From Sphingobacterium spiritivorum (lineage in GTDB: Bacteria > Bacteroidota > Bacteroidia > Sphingobacteriales > Sphingobacteriaceae), in NCBI RefSeq assembly GCF_016724845.1, contig NZ_CP068082.1, forward strand, positions 496,001 through 560,000: a DNA stretch of 64,000 nt. Direction: 5' to 3'. Below are positions 9,501 to 17,977 of this stretch, in pieces (the stretch's first letter is position 1; each line of letters opens with the position of its first letter). The position numbers and the translations under genes were made by a program. The notes under the pieces are model-generated. The model searched no databases. It saw only the letters and a list, made by a program, of their open reading frames with translations, and had not been told where the DNA came from.

Positions 9501-9840
9501 GCATAATATAACTCCCTACCTCTTTATACGCCACTCCGGTGCCGGATAAGATATGTTTCAGTACATCTTCGACTGTACTGTTGACAAATTTGCGGCTTCG
9601 TGTAACTTTCTGATCCAGATTCAGTTTACCAGGATCATAAGCGATGAATACCTGCTGACCTTCCAGATGTCTCAATGCTTCAGCCGTATTCCTTCCCGTC
9701 ACGGAAATCGTAATTTTCTTTTTTAATAATTGGGCATTTACGCTATTGGCCAGTAACATTTCCATGAGGAATACCATCATCAGGCCTGATAGTAATAGGG
9801 TTCTCATTATAAATTTGAGGTAGTATAAATTAAATTGCAT
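6520..9840 (-). CDS. TonB-dependent receptor with N-terminal STN signalling domain
   Basis: 1,106 residues; an alternative start at 9807 gives a more standard signal peptide. Domains in order: signal peptide (to about 37), secretin/TonB N-terminal (STN) domain (about 38-113), carboxypeptidase-regulatory-like beta-sandwich (about 120-200), plug (about 220-340, with VVVRGMSERYNQAMLDGV), then a long beta-barrel ending in the aromatic residue Phe. In FecA-type systems the STN domain signals to a FecR-like anti-sigma, and exactly such a pair lies immediately upstream. No susD follows, so this is not a typical glycan pair. Ligand unknown. Confidence 0.92.
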   Translation of the reverse strand: MQFNLYYLKFIMRTLLLSGLMMVFLMEMLLANSVNAQLLKKKITISVTGRNTAEALRHLEGQQVFIAYDPGKLNLDQKVTRSRKFVNSTVEDVLKHILSGTGVAYKEVGSYIMLQPLVIQQPGRVSGRIIDERGLGLPNATIRIVELNRNAQSGVDGSYSLKIPAGKYTLEVSYISYQTQRISNVQVQSGDITVLNIAMVAQTAQLAEAVVNTSFKKASVAGLYAAQKNAASVTDGISAEQIARTPDNDMGQVLKRVTGLTTVDNKNVVVRGMSERYNQAMLDGVVIPSTSMNKRNFSFDIIPTEMVSNVVVNKTATPDMSSEFSGGQVSVNTLDIPTQNFTSIQVGTGTNSQTLGKDFYHLGKRYNSEYFGFYNSSVRLPDGMTPWYWTSGVEVPPPGIPGQTDDLTLLPNDPRPYSSLDAIAQSRRLRAEPLKLNKYKGMPNQNYRFSLGRVYDLENGMKLGFAASANIRNEQNIVKFNNVRSSNRGGFHFIDSVGLGQNGAGTSYRFNSSSGLVANIGLQGKDFKVSSKNMYARTYNSNYNEATRLNYEDLQQAPFREQYQLPEAISLQQHQLNVEYLLPWSVKMEAMGAINKIEQQILDERKLRYRLTTIIDGHPYFQTPNVRLSSEVGGDNLSRDSRMWTNVDETDYNWKFDFSKRFATGANISTLVKLGYQGWSKNRSLDVFRMLPAAARGSSIEQPYEVILDPQNIGKEINQAYYWAENINGRIFNGDMKNHAGYLMADQKLWQKLRLVYGVRMEYYRLNNQQAEYWDRTSGVANKYLEYRDLVEDKNWKALPSVNATYSVTNDFNVRASYSRTAIRPDFRETSFFGFYDYELDANISGGLMTSSLVDNADIRFEWYPGAGEIISLTGYYKYLDKPVELVMDPRLNTQKYFVFVNMESARNLGVEMEVRKNLSFVSSQEWLSKFYVYANGTLLKSSVKTLSPWYVDANQDNALVQAKGADQDRPLMGQSPWLLNLGLSYWGDYYGATASYNQRGPRTNLANTSPNLVEYELAPRQLDFQIYARLFKKKAEIKFNMANLLNEWTRFYTNTEAYEMITPGKEADGFRLVKGDNKYNKGDGDTITYRKQDGRRFNLSFTYNF

Positions 9841-9951
9841 AAATTTGATTATGTATTAATGACTTCACGGTTTTTTAGTACAGTTATAAAAATCAGGAGC
9901 GATCCTTTGCGAAAAAGGGTTAACGATGGCAGTCGTTGACTCTTTTTTGAT

Positions 9952-10920
9952 TTAATAGATCATCACGACGTCGCCCTCCTTCCTGAATTTATTATGGTGT
10001 ACGGTCGTGATGACCTGTAAGAGATCGTCCAGTGAGATTTGTTTCTGAATGGACAATGTATACTCTTGATCTGCTATACGTGTATTTGTCGTCTGTAAGG
10101 TTACGCCGTAATTGTTGCGGATAGTGAGCGCAAGTTCTTCGAATGAAGCCTTATTCAGATATGTTTTACCGGTAATCCAGGCATTTCTGTTTTCCAGATC
10201 GAATGTTTCTGTTGTACTGTTTTCATTTGATTTATCATACCGGATTTGCTGGCCTTTTATTAATATGCCCAGCATCTGATCATTGCGTTTTACCTGCACT
10301 CTGCCTGAGAATACAGCTACAGTCTGTTCCGGAAGATCTTTATAAGACCTGATCGTAAAAGAAGTGCCCAATACCTGAGTCTGCAGCGCTCCTGAGGTAA
10401 CCATAAAAGGTCTGACAGTATCACGTCTCACTTCGAAAAATGCTTCTCCGTACGAAAGCTCCACTTGTCGGTTTGTCTTATTGAAACTGGCTACATCCAG
10501 TTTAAGCCGCGTCATACTGTTCAAAGTGATGACTGAACTGTCCGGAAGTATTACTTGCTTACGCTCGCCCGCTATAGTTTCAAAAACTCTGATTTCCGGA
10601 TCGGCCACCATATGTTGCGACGGGATTTGATCCTGAGCCGTCATCCACCACATCGCACCCAGACAGATAAAGAGGCTGGCAGCGATACTGATGACAAATT
10701 TCCAGGAGATCATAGATCCGACCTGACGTACGGTAGCCCCGTCAATATGACTACAGATTTCTCCGTAAATACGGTGCTGAAGATTTTCAGATATACTTTT
10801 TTCCGGAAGTTGCTCCCGGTCAAGCTGCTCATACCAACGATCAACAAGCTGACGTTCATCAGTTGTGGCACTTCCGTCCCGATACCGTTGTATCAATAAG
10901 TTGAATATTCTAGTTTTCAC
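9952..10920 (-). CDS. FecR-family anti-sigma factor
   Basis: 322 residues. A short cytoplasmic N-terminal domain (about 1-70) precedes one membrane segment (about 72-93), then a periplasmic FecR domain (about 105-205, with VFETIAGERKQVILPDSSV) and a C-terminal DUF4974-type domain (about 225-322). Proteins of this kind hold an ECF sigma factor at the inner membrane and release it when the STN domain of a TonB receptor signals ligand binding. Sigma gene upstream and receptor downstream complete the three-part set. Confidence 0.93.
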   Translation of the reverse strand: MKTRIFNLLIQRYRDGSATTDERQLVDRWYEQLDREQLPEKSISENLQHRIYGEICSHIDGATVRQVGSMISWKFVISIAASLFICLGAMWWMTAQDQIPSQHMVADPEIRVFETIAGERKQVILPDSSVITLNSMTRLKLDVASFNKTNRQVELSYGEAFFEVRRDTVRPFMVTSGALQTQVLGTSFTIRSYKDLPEQTVAVFSGRVQVKRNDQMLGILIKGQQIRYDKSNENSTTETFDLENRNAWITGKTYLNKASFEELALTIRNNYGVTLQTTNTRIADQEYTLSIQKQISLDDLLQVITTVHHNKFRKEGDVVMIY

Positions 10921-11013
10921 TTTTTTTGTCCCTTTTACCTATATGTCAGCAAAAAGGATAAAAAGTACTTCAAGAAATCTTTAAGGTTGTATGAAAAAAT
11001 TATGAACAGTTAC

Positions 11014-11655
11014 CTAAGGTTTGAGCCATTCCTGCAAGGACTGAACGAAAAGTAAGAATAGAGGACCGTATACATCTTTTGACCGGGCAGTCAATCCTCG
11101 CTGAAGACGCTTAGTCGCTTCCGTCAGATTGTTTTTTACGGTTTGTTCGGAAAGATTAAGCCTTCTGGCAATTTCTTTAATACTATAATGTTCCCATCGC
11201 AATAATACAGCCTGCTGCATATTATTGGGCATTGCTTCCAGTTCCTCCTCCAATAGTTTTTCCATCGCCAGATAGGTTTCCAGTTCTTCCGGGTGCTGCT
11301 GTACATAGTCAAACATATGCTCCGCTAATCCATCCAGAAGTTTTTGCTGTGCCTTATTTGAATTAAAAAAATCTATTAGTTTAAATTTCAGCATGCCGTA
11401 GAGATAAGCACGCAGATTCATCCCGGTATCCAGGGTGGCCCGACGTTCCCAGAACTGAACAAACAATTCCTGAAGAATATCCTCTGCCTGCTGCTCATCA
11501 CGAACACGTTTTACTGCATGGATATACAATTCTTTCCAATAACAATGGTAGATTTCGGCAAATGCAGATCTGTCGTCTTGTTCTCTGACCGAGACCAACC
11601 ATTGCTGATGTAAACGTCTTGTTTCAGGCATATGGCCCAAATGTAAAATATTCAT
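11014..11655 (-). CDS. ECF sigma-70 factor (FecI-like)
   Basis: 213 residues; an internal start at 11631 is possible. Region 2 contains DEQQAEDILQELFVQFWERR, the DNA-melting and core-binding helix, and region 4 contains a helix-turn-helix, YSIKEIARRLNLSEQTVKNNL. Family and position match the Bacteroidota sigma factors that work with a FecR anti-sigma and TonB receptor. It is the first gene of the leftward locus and probably activates it. About 35 residues follow region 4. Confidence 0.93.
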   Translation of the reverse strand: MNILHLGHMPETRRLHQQWLVSVREQDDRSAFAEIYHCYWKELYIHAVKRVRDEQQAEDILQELFVQFWERRATLDTGMNLRAYLYGMLKFKLIDFFNSNKAQQKLLDGLAEHMFDYVQQHPEELETYLAMEKLLEEELEAMPNNMQQAVLLRWEHYSIKEIARRLNLSEQTVKNNLTEATKRLQRGLTARSKDVYGPLFLLFVQSLQEWLKP

Positions 11656-12047
11656 ATTAAGCCAATATTAAAAAATCACACCGCCTACATTATATAGCTG
11701 ACAAAACAAAGACGATATTAAGACAAGGACAGAAGAAAATAACAACAGGAAAAACAGTACCTACTATGTAACATACTTGTTTCAATCATCAAAATATCTT
11801 GTCAGTATACTTTATTTTAGTAATTTCATAACTAATTAAGCTCGCTTACTTTCTCCTCTGCAGCGCAGCAACTCCACCTGTGATATATTACTCTTAGAAA
11901 TAGATCTGTATCTATTATCCTGCCTCTGTTTATCTGTTGAATTCTCACCAAAACTTAGCTACAAATAAAAAAAAATATTAATTGTATATTTTTTTCATTT
12001 TAAAGAATTTATCCGTAACTTACGTATGTTAATCATTTATATGACCT
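11656..12047. other. Divergent promoter region, AT-rich
   Basis: 392 bases between the leftward sigma gene and the rightward HEPN-like gene. Very AT-rich from about 11960 to 12010. Both genes must start transcription here, but I find no perfect TAnnTTTG box with a properly spaced TTG, and no open frame worth calling. Confidence 0.4.
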
Positions 12048-12647
12048 ATGGATACATATAACCAACATTCAACTCTAAAACAATATTTCAACAGCGTTAT
12101 ATCTTTAGACCAGCCCGTACATTGGCATGAGTATTATCGTATATCCAAACTGGTTGCTAATATGCTGTTGGAAAAGCTGAGAATGGACAATTATGATTCA
12201 GGTATTCATATGGATATTAACAATACTGCTTTTGTAAAGACATCTATCAATGCCTATTATCATCTGGGAATAGCTCTGGAAATAGGATTAAATGGTATGA
12301 TTGGCAATTCTCATAATACAATTTCTTATCCAAAAAGCCATAGAATGCAGGGTACTTCGCTCAAGCAGAAAACGCAGAATCTGCTTCAACTGGCTGACGA
12401 AATAGGGTTATTCAAGAAGAACAGGATGGACTTCAAAAGTTTCACGGATTATGAAAATCTAAAGCAGGTCTTGTTACATCTGAGTGACATTATCAAGTGG
12501 AACGAACGCTACCCGTATCCGGAAAGCTCCACCACACTTTCAAAACTAAGCAATAAGATTCCGTTTTTAATTTTTAACGGTTCTCATATTACACAGATGG
12601 TTCAGCCCCTGTTTGATTTGTTGGAAAGTGAAATTGAAAAAAACTAA
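12048..12647 (+). CDS. HEPN-like helical protein
   Basis: 199 residues, mostly alpha-helical, with no export signal. The pattern AYYHLGIALEIGLNGMI, then SHRMQGTSLKQKTQNLLQLA, then DIIKWNERYPYPES resembles HEPN-fold proteins, in which a helix of the type LElxLKGL is followed by a spaced His segment and a terminal RYP. HEPN proteins are often RNases or nucleotidyltransferase partners in toxin-antitoxin or defence systems. The classic R-x4-6-H catalytic motif is not clear, and no partner gene is adjacent. Treat the fold as a suggestion. Confidence 0.6.
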   Translation: MDTYNQHSTLKQYFNSVISLDQPVHWHEYYRISKLVANMLLEKLRMDNYDSGIHMDINNTAFVKTSINAYYHLGIALEIGLNGMIGNSHNTISYPKSHRMQGTSLKQKTQNLLQLADEIGLFKKNRMDFKSFTDYENLKQVLLHLSDIIKWNERYPYPESSTTLSKLSNKIPFLIFNGSHITQMVQPLFDLLESEIEKN

Positions 12648-12726
12648 GAACAGCTAATTATCTGTTGAACTGCTCCACTCCCGGAATTCTGCAGATCCTA
12701 CATAGTATATGCGGATATCCTCACCA

Positions 12727-12767
12727 TTCTTATACGGATCAAAACAGCTGGCGGCGACGCCAACTGA
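12727..12767. repeat. REP-like palindromic repeat, family A copy 1
   Basis: Starts TTCTTATACGGATC, then AAAA, then the imperfect palindrome CAGCTGGCG-GCGA-CGCCAACTG (12745-12766). The same layout recurs at 12890-12928, and the palindrome plus a TTGCGTC flank recurs, inverted, at 43603-43629. Dispersed intergenic palindromes like this resemble REP elements mobilised by RAYT transposases; none is encoded in the window. Confidence 0.7.
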
Positions 12768-12889
12768 CGCAATGAGGGACTAACCTATTACACGGCAAAA
12801 CCCCTTGTAAGTCCTCCCCCTTTTCGATAACCGTCATATGCAGCGTCTGCGGGTGTCCTCACCAGCAGCAGAGTACCTCATATATTTTC

Positions 12890-12928
12890 TTCTTATACGG
12901 ATTAAAACAGCTGGCAGGGACGCCAACT
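12890..12928. repeat. REP-like palindromic repeat, family A copy 2
   Basis: Direct repeat of the element at 12727, differing at a few bases: TTCTTATACGGATT, AAAA, then the palindromic part with GCTGGC and GCCAAC arms. Both copies have TCCTCACCA a short way upstream, so the repeated unit is longer than the palindrome itself. Confidence 0.7.
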
Positions 12929-12979
12929 AACACTTCCGTGGTATGCCACTTATTACACTGTAATAGCTTTTGAACAACC

Positions 12980-14230
12980 TTATATCATTTCGCTACCGAT
13001 ACCGTTAATCTCCCCCCTTTTCTCTTTAAAGAATACCGCGAAAATCAACAGACAACCTGCTGCTATTGCTGCTGGAGTGATCCACAAATACCACCAGAAA
13101 TCAGATACATATGCTGCTTTAAGATAATCTGAAATATAACCGGCAACCCAAAAGCCAATCAACATCCCAATTCCATACATCGCGACAGTTATTAATCCCT
13201 GAGCGGAAGATTTGTAACGCTCACCGGCAATTGTATCTGTATAAATCTGTCCTACCACAAACATAAAATCATAACAGACACCGTGCAGAACAATACCGGT
13301 AATCAACATATAGGACAATTCATCTCCGTTTCCAAAAGCAAACAACAGATAGCGCAATATCCATGCAGAAATACCAATCAGAATCATCTTCTTGTAACCA
13401 AAACGGGCAAAAAAGAAAGGAATAAGCAAAAGACACAATGCTTCTGACAATTGCCCCAGCGCCATCTTAGCGGTAGGGTTTGGCAATCCTACGCTCACCA
13501 TATAAGGATTCGTATTCTGATAATAGAATGATATCGGTATACAGATCACAACTGCTGTTAAGAAGAATACCAGAAATCCTTTATTCTTCAGTAATGCCAA
13601 AGCTTCAAGCCCCATAGCATCTGCAATGCGGAATGACTTTTCTTTATTTCTGGCTACAGGAGGGGTTTTAGGTAATATCCAGCTAAATACGGCTAACAGC
13701 AGTGAACAACAAGACGCCAGCAGAAACGTATAACTCAGCGCTCCGCTTGTTATCGCTTCAGGACTATCCCAATGGAAAATGTAACTTATTATTATACCAG
13801 AGAGAACCCAGCCCACCGTACCCCATACCCGAATACCCGGAAATTGCTTTTTTGCATCTTTCAGATGTCTGAAGGAGATCGAATTAGTCAATGCCAGGGA
13901 AGACATGTAAGCGATAAAGTAAACAAATACATAGGGATAAAACTCCGCAGCACTGGCTGACCTATACATCATAAATAACAATACAGCACCAATTAGATGT
14001 AATACAGACAGGACACGCTCTGCATTAAAGTATCGGTCTGCCACAAATCCGATAAAGAAAGGTGCAATGACTGCTCCCAGCGATTGTGTCGAAAAAATAT
14101 TTGCAACTTCGAGACCTGTTGCCTGCAGGTTTTTGGCCAGATAAGTTCCTAAAGTAACGAACCATGCGCCTTTTATCACATATTCTAAGAACATCATGAC
14201 AGACAGACGAATACGCAATGAAATATCCAT
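12980..14230 (-). CDS. MFS transporter, nucleoside:H+ symporter (NupG) type
   Basis: 416 residues with about 12 membrane segments. The N-terminus (MDISLRIRLSVMMFLEYVIKGAWF) and the stretch IRVWGTVGWVLSGI are typical of the NupG/XapB nucleoside permease family, which imports nucleosides with protons across the inner membrane. In Bacteroidota, members of this family also occur in sugar loci, so the substrate is not fixed by homology. It stands alone, transcribed leftwards and convergent with the HEPN-like gene. Confidence 0.85.
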   Translation of the reverse strand: MDISLRIRLSVMMFLEYVIKGAWFVTLGTYLAKNLQATGLEVANIFSTQSLGAVIAPFFIGFVADRYFNAERVLSVLHLIGAVLLFMMYRSASAAEFYPYVFVYFIAYMSSLALTNSISFRHLKDAKKQFPGIRVWGTVGWVLSGIIISYIFHWDSPEAITSGALSYTFLLASCCSLLLAVFSWILPKTPPVARNKEKSFRIADAMGLEALALLKNKGFLVFFLTAVVICIPISFYYQNTNPYMVSVGLPNPTAKMALGQLSEALCLLLIPFFFARFGYKKMILIGISAWILRYLLFAFGNGDELSYMLITGIVLHGVCYDFMFVVGQIYTDTIAGERYKSSAQGLITVAMYGIGMLIGFWVAGYISDYLKAAYVSDFWWYLWITPAAIAAGCLLIFAVFFKEKRGEINGIGSEMI

Positions 14231-14396
14231 AAAAAGAGAACTGCAGATGATTAAGGTTTATACCTCTAAGGTAAGCTTTACAGGATGATTTCACAAATTG
14301 TAACAGGATTGATTCAACCACCTAAACCAGACATGCAAAAGTTATAATACCTAAGATTATCAAAACACAACTCCTTATCAATCAGCAAAATTTAAG

Positions 14397-14404
14397 TATC
14401 TTTA
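14397..14404 (+). promoter_or_regulatory. -7 promoter box of the TPR/OmpA gene
   Basis: TATCTTTA, one base from TAnnTTTG, 21 bases before the ATG at 14426. No well-placed TTG is seen upstream. Confidence 0.35.
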
Positions 14405-14425
14405 ACGGATTGAATATAGTTAGTT

Positions 14426-16312
14426 ATGCGTTACAGTCTCGCCCTGATTTTTATATGTATCTTTTGTTATGCTTTTGCTCAAAAACCTTCCGGAAATGCA
14501 AAAGCACAGCAGCTTTATACATCTGCGAACAGACACCTGCAAAAAGGAGAATATCCTCCGGCAATAGAATTGCTGAAGGAAGCTTTAAAAATCGATGGTA
14601 ATTTTGCATCTGCTTATCAGACTTTAGGCGATCTGTATCGCAAAGCAGATCAGTATGAAGAAGCCCGTCAGATGTATGAAAAAGTATTGACAACAGATCC
14701 TGAACTGACTCCGCTCACCTACTTCGGCATTGGAGAATCCAGCCTGTTCACAGGTCATTACAAGGAGGCTCTGAACTACCTCGAAACCTATAAGAATAAA
14801 GTAAAACTGGCTGACAAAAGTGCTTTGCTGGTGAATAAATATATTGCAGACTGCAATTTTAGCCTTTCCTATTCTTCACCGGACACATTCGTCATGAGCA
14901 AATTATCAGATGCAATCAACTCCGCAGATGACGAATATTTCCCAAAGCTGACAGCTGATAACAGAACTATTATTTTTACACGTAAAACAGCCAATCAGGA
15001 AAACTTTTACGAAAGTCATTATGATGGAAAGATATGGTCACAGGCTCAAAAATTAACAGGGCATATAAATTCTGATCAATTTAATGAAGGCGCACACTGT
15101 ATTTCTCCTGACGGAAAATACTTGTTTTTTACGGGTTGTAACTGGCCAAACGGAATGGGCAGCTGTGATATCTACATCTCCAAAAAAGAAAACGGAATCT
15201 GGGGTGAGCCTTATAACCTTGGAGCTCCCATCAATTCCAAAGGATGGGAATCTCAGCCGGCTATTAGTGCAGACGGACGTACGCTTTATTTTGTCAGCAA
15301 CAGACCAGGCGGAGTTGGCGGATATGACATATGGAAGAGTACACTTAATGCAGCAGAGGAATGGTCAGCTCCTGTTAATCTGGGTCCGCAGATCAATACT
15401 GTCTTTGATGAAAGTGCTCCCTACATCCACGCGGATAACAGCAGCTTGTTCTTTGCTTCCAACGGATGGCCCGGATTCGGTCGTAAAGATATTTTTGTAA
15501 GTAAGTCCGATTCCCTGAACAAATGGTCTGCCCCTGTCAATCTGGGACATCCCATAAACAATTATTATGAACAAAATGCATTGTATGTAAGTATGAACGG
15601 GAAGATGGGATTTCTTTCCACGCAAATAGACGGACAGCAACAGCTGGATATTTACAGTTTTGATATCCCGGTACAAAACCGGCCTCATCCTGTAGCATTT
15701 ATCAAAGGACTGGTACTGGATGCAAAAACCTTATCTCCGGTGAAGGCCAGTATCACGGTAACGAATACCACTACTAACCAGGTTGTATTTGAAGACCAAA
15801 GTGACATCACTGATGGAGAGTTTTTGGCAACCTTGCCGATCGGAAATCATTACGCCGTGCATATACGCGAAAAAGGTTACTTATTTGAATCTATACCATA
15901 TGCTTTGGACGATCCCCGTCACACAAATGAAGAATTTGAAGCACGGATTTTATTGAAACCTATTGAAGTGGATAAAAATGTCGTACTGAACAACATCTTC
16001 TTTGCATTGAATAAATACGATCTTTTACCTTCCTCCAAAAGTGATCTGAATACACTGGTTCTGTTTTTACAGGAAAATCCGCTGATCCGCATAGAAATCG
16101 GAGGACACACAGACAATACAGGAAATGATCAGCTGAACAAGACACTCTCTGACAACAGAGCAAAAGCTGTCGTCACTTATTTAATCGCCAGAGGCATTTC
16201 AGCTAACCGTCTTCTGGCAAAGGGATATGGCTCTAACCAACCCCTGGCTACAAACGATACAGAGACAGGGAAAGCCCTGAACCGGAGGACTGAATTTAAG
16301 ATTATTAAGTAG
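14426..16312 (+). CDS. TPR / PD40 propeller / OmpA-family envelope protein
   Basis: 628 residues. Signal peptide ending YAFAQ; TPR repeats (about 25-140, e.g. ASAYQTLGDLYRKADQYEEA); WD40-like PD40 propeller blades (about 165-420, repeating SxDGxxLYFxSxRPGG); a carboxypeptidase-regulatory-like sandwich (about 430-505); and a C-terminal OmpA domain (about 513-628) with the peptidoglycan-binding pattern GGHTDNTGNDQLN and NRRTEFKI. This order is common in Bacteroidota, including PorE-type proteins that tie the T9SS to peptidoglycan. Whether this one serves the T9SS or is a general envelope anchor cannot be told from sequence. Confidence 0.9.
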   Translation: MRYSLALIFICIFCYAFAQKPSGNAKAQQLYTSANRHLQKGEYPPAIELLKEALKIDGNFASAYQTLGDLYRKADQYEEARQMYEKVLTTDPELTPLTYFGIGESSLFTGHYKEALNYLETYKNKVKLADKSALLVNKYIADCNFSLSYSSPDTFVMSKLSDAINSADDEYFPKLTADNRTIIFTRKTANQENFYESHYDGKIWSQAQKLTGHINSDQFNEGAHCISPDGKYLFFTGCNWPNGMGSCDIYISKKENGIWGEPYNLGAPINSKGWESQPAISADGRTLYFVSNRPGGVGGYDIWKSTLNAAEEWSAPVNLGPQINTVFDESAPYIHADNSSLFFASNGWPGFGRKDIFVSKSDSLNKWSAPVNLGHPINNYYEQNALYVSMNGKMGFLSTQIDGQQQLDIYSFDIPVQNRPHPVAFIKGLVLDAKTLSPVKASITVTNTTTNQVVFEDQSDITDGEFLATLPIGNHYAVHIREKGYLFESIPYALDDPRHTNEEFEARILLKPIEVDKNVVLNNIFFALNKYDLLPSSKSDLNTLVLFLQENPLIRIEIGGHTDNTGNDQLNKTLSDNRAKAVVTYLIARGISANRLLAKGYGSNQPLATNDTETGKALNRRTEFKIIK

Positions 16313-16459
16313 TTATAATACGGAGGTGAATTGCACTGATTCCCTCTAAAAAAGATATCAACAGACTACAGAAAAGAAAAAAGAAGATCGATATTACCAA
16401 AATCTTTTCATTCAAAAGCACTGACATTCTTTAAAGCCCTTCAGCTTCCATCAGCATAG

Positions 16460-17749
16460 CTATTTTATAAAGCTACCGATAAAATCGGATGCAGAAATGG
16501 TAGTCGCCTTTTTTTCACCCTCTTTTTCAACAAGATTCAGCTCACCTGCCGCATTCCACTTTACAGACTGATAAGAAGGTTTAACGATAAACTTGCCATC
16601 CAGATCTATAACGCCATACTGGCCGTCTTTCTTCGCAAATACATATTCTGAATTGAGAGGTTGCATATCTTCCAGACTGTCAATAAGCACCTTACCTTCA
16701 ATATCAGCCAGTCCGAAATTGGTATTGATCTGATACGAGTACACCTGATCATTCACAGGTTGAAAATGATTATATCCAGATGTATTAAGCACTTTACCGT
16801 CTTTACGTACCAACCAATATTTTTGATCCAGATCTGTCACGGCTGCAACGTCTTCTGTTAGATTTTCTATGGTCTGATAATTGGCAGGCAACAGGATCTC
16901 TCCGCTTTTCTTCTTTAATCCTATGACAACATTTCCATCCCGGTTATCCGGAAACCATTGTACAGCTTCCTCAAGCTGAAGACCGCTGTTGAAGACCGCT
17001 AACAATTCTCCTCCTGAAGACAATCCGTCGCCTGTATCCTGTACATCAACGATTTCCATTTCAGAAGGCAATTCAAAATAAGAAGGGTTAGCACTCATCT
17101 TTTCCACTTTAGTGGCTGCAAATCCTACGGTAGAGTCCTGCCCGTCCAGATCAAACTGCAGGATCGCTCCCGGCAAATGATGGGCAAAAGGAAGATTATC
17201 AGTCGCATAGGCCGGAATATCTTTGGTACACCACACCTGATAATTTACCTCTCCGAATCCGTGTTGTCCAAAGTTTAGTTTATATTTCTGACAGGCATAC
17301 CCCAGTATATCCCGTACTTCATCTGTTGGAGAAATAATCAGGTAACTCACATCATCTCCTATACTCTTCACATCCGCAGCTTTGATGATGCGATACGGAT
17401 CCGGCAAGACGTCCTTTGTAATGATATCATCTCCTTTTTGGAAAGCGTATACTTCCTTTTTAGGATAAATGTACATAAACTGAGCTTCGTCCTTTCCCTT
17501 TAGAACTCTGGATTTATCTTTGGAGATCCAGATTTTTTCTTTAAAATCTGCAGGTTTTGATTCCGGATAGAATGCCTCTGCAATATTTTGTTCAAATTCT
17601 GCAACATACTTTCCTGTGCGTTCTGTCCACCATTCAGTAGGTTTTGTACCTTTTGCTTCCAGATGAATCTGCCATACGTCAGTCTGTGCTTGCGTATTTA
17701 TTTGGGATAAGAACAGGAGGAATAATACAGATATGGAAATTTTCATCAT
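16460..17749 (-). CDS. Exported GLPGLI/DUF4412-like protein with C-terminal WG repeats
   Basis: 429 residues from the ATG at 17749; ATG 17746 is also possible and an upstream TTG is unlikely. Signal peptide ending INTQAQ. The middle (about 110-240) has the GLPGLI/DUF4412 pattern: ILGYACQKYK, VWCTKDIPAY, then HHLPGAILQFDLDG. The C-terminal half contains WG-type repeats with strand pairs such as YGVIDLDGKFIVKPSYQ and FGLADIEGKVLID. Both modules are known in Bacteroidota, but I do not recall them joined. Function unknown; exported to the periplasm or surface. Confidence 0.75.
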   Translation of the reverse strand: MMKISISVLFLLFLSQINTQAQTDVWQIHLEAKGTKPTEWWTERTGKYVAEFEQNIAEAFYPESKPADFKEKIWISKDKSRVLKGKDEAQFMYIYPKKEVYAFQKGDDIITKDVLPDPYRIIKAADVKSIGDDVSYLIISPTDEVRDILGYACQKYKLNFGQHGFGEVNYQVWCTKDIPAYATDNLPFAHHLPGAILQFDLDGQDSTVGFAATKVEKMSANPSYFELPSEMEIVDVQDTGDGLSSGGELLAVFNSGLQLEEAVQWFPDNRDGNVVIGLKKKSGEILLPANYQTIENLTEDVAAVTDLDQKYWLVRKDGKVLNTSGYNHFQPVNDQVYSYQINTNFGLADIEGKVLIDSLEDMQPLNSEYVFAKKDGQYGVIDLDGKFIVKPSYQSVKWNAAGELNLVEKEGEKKATTISASDFIGSFIK

Positions 17750-17977
17750 CAAAACAAGTTAATACAATCTTTCTTTATCAAATTGCAGACCAATTGATCA
17801 AAAAAAATTACATTGTGGAAAAATAGCATTGATAAAGATAAGAAAGTAGCCCTTCGTCCTGCTAAATCTTGTCAGTATGGTCTACAAGCACCTACCCGTT
17901 AACGAACATCAAACAATCACAGCTGTACATTTTTATAAACCATTTGTTTCGGGCAGCGAAGCCAGGAAAAATGATAC

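Larger units (their letters stand above)
12648..12979. other. Intergenic region with REP-like palindromes
   Basis: 332 bases between convergent genes. It carries two copies of a ~40-base element (12727-12767 and 12890-12928), entered separately. No open frame. Confidence 0.6.
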
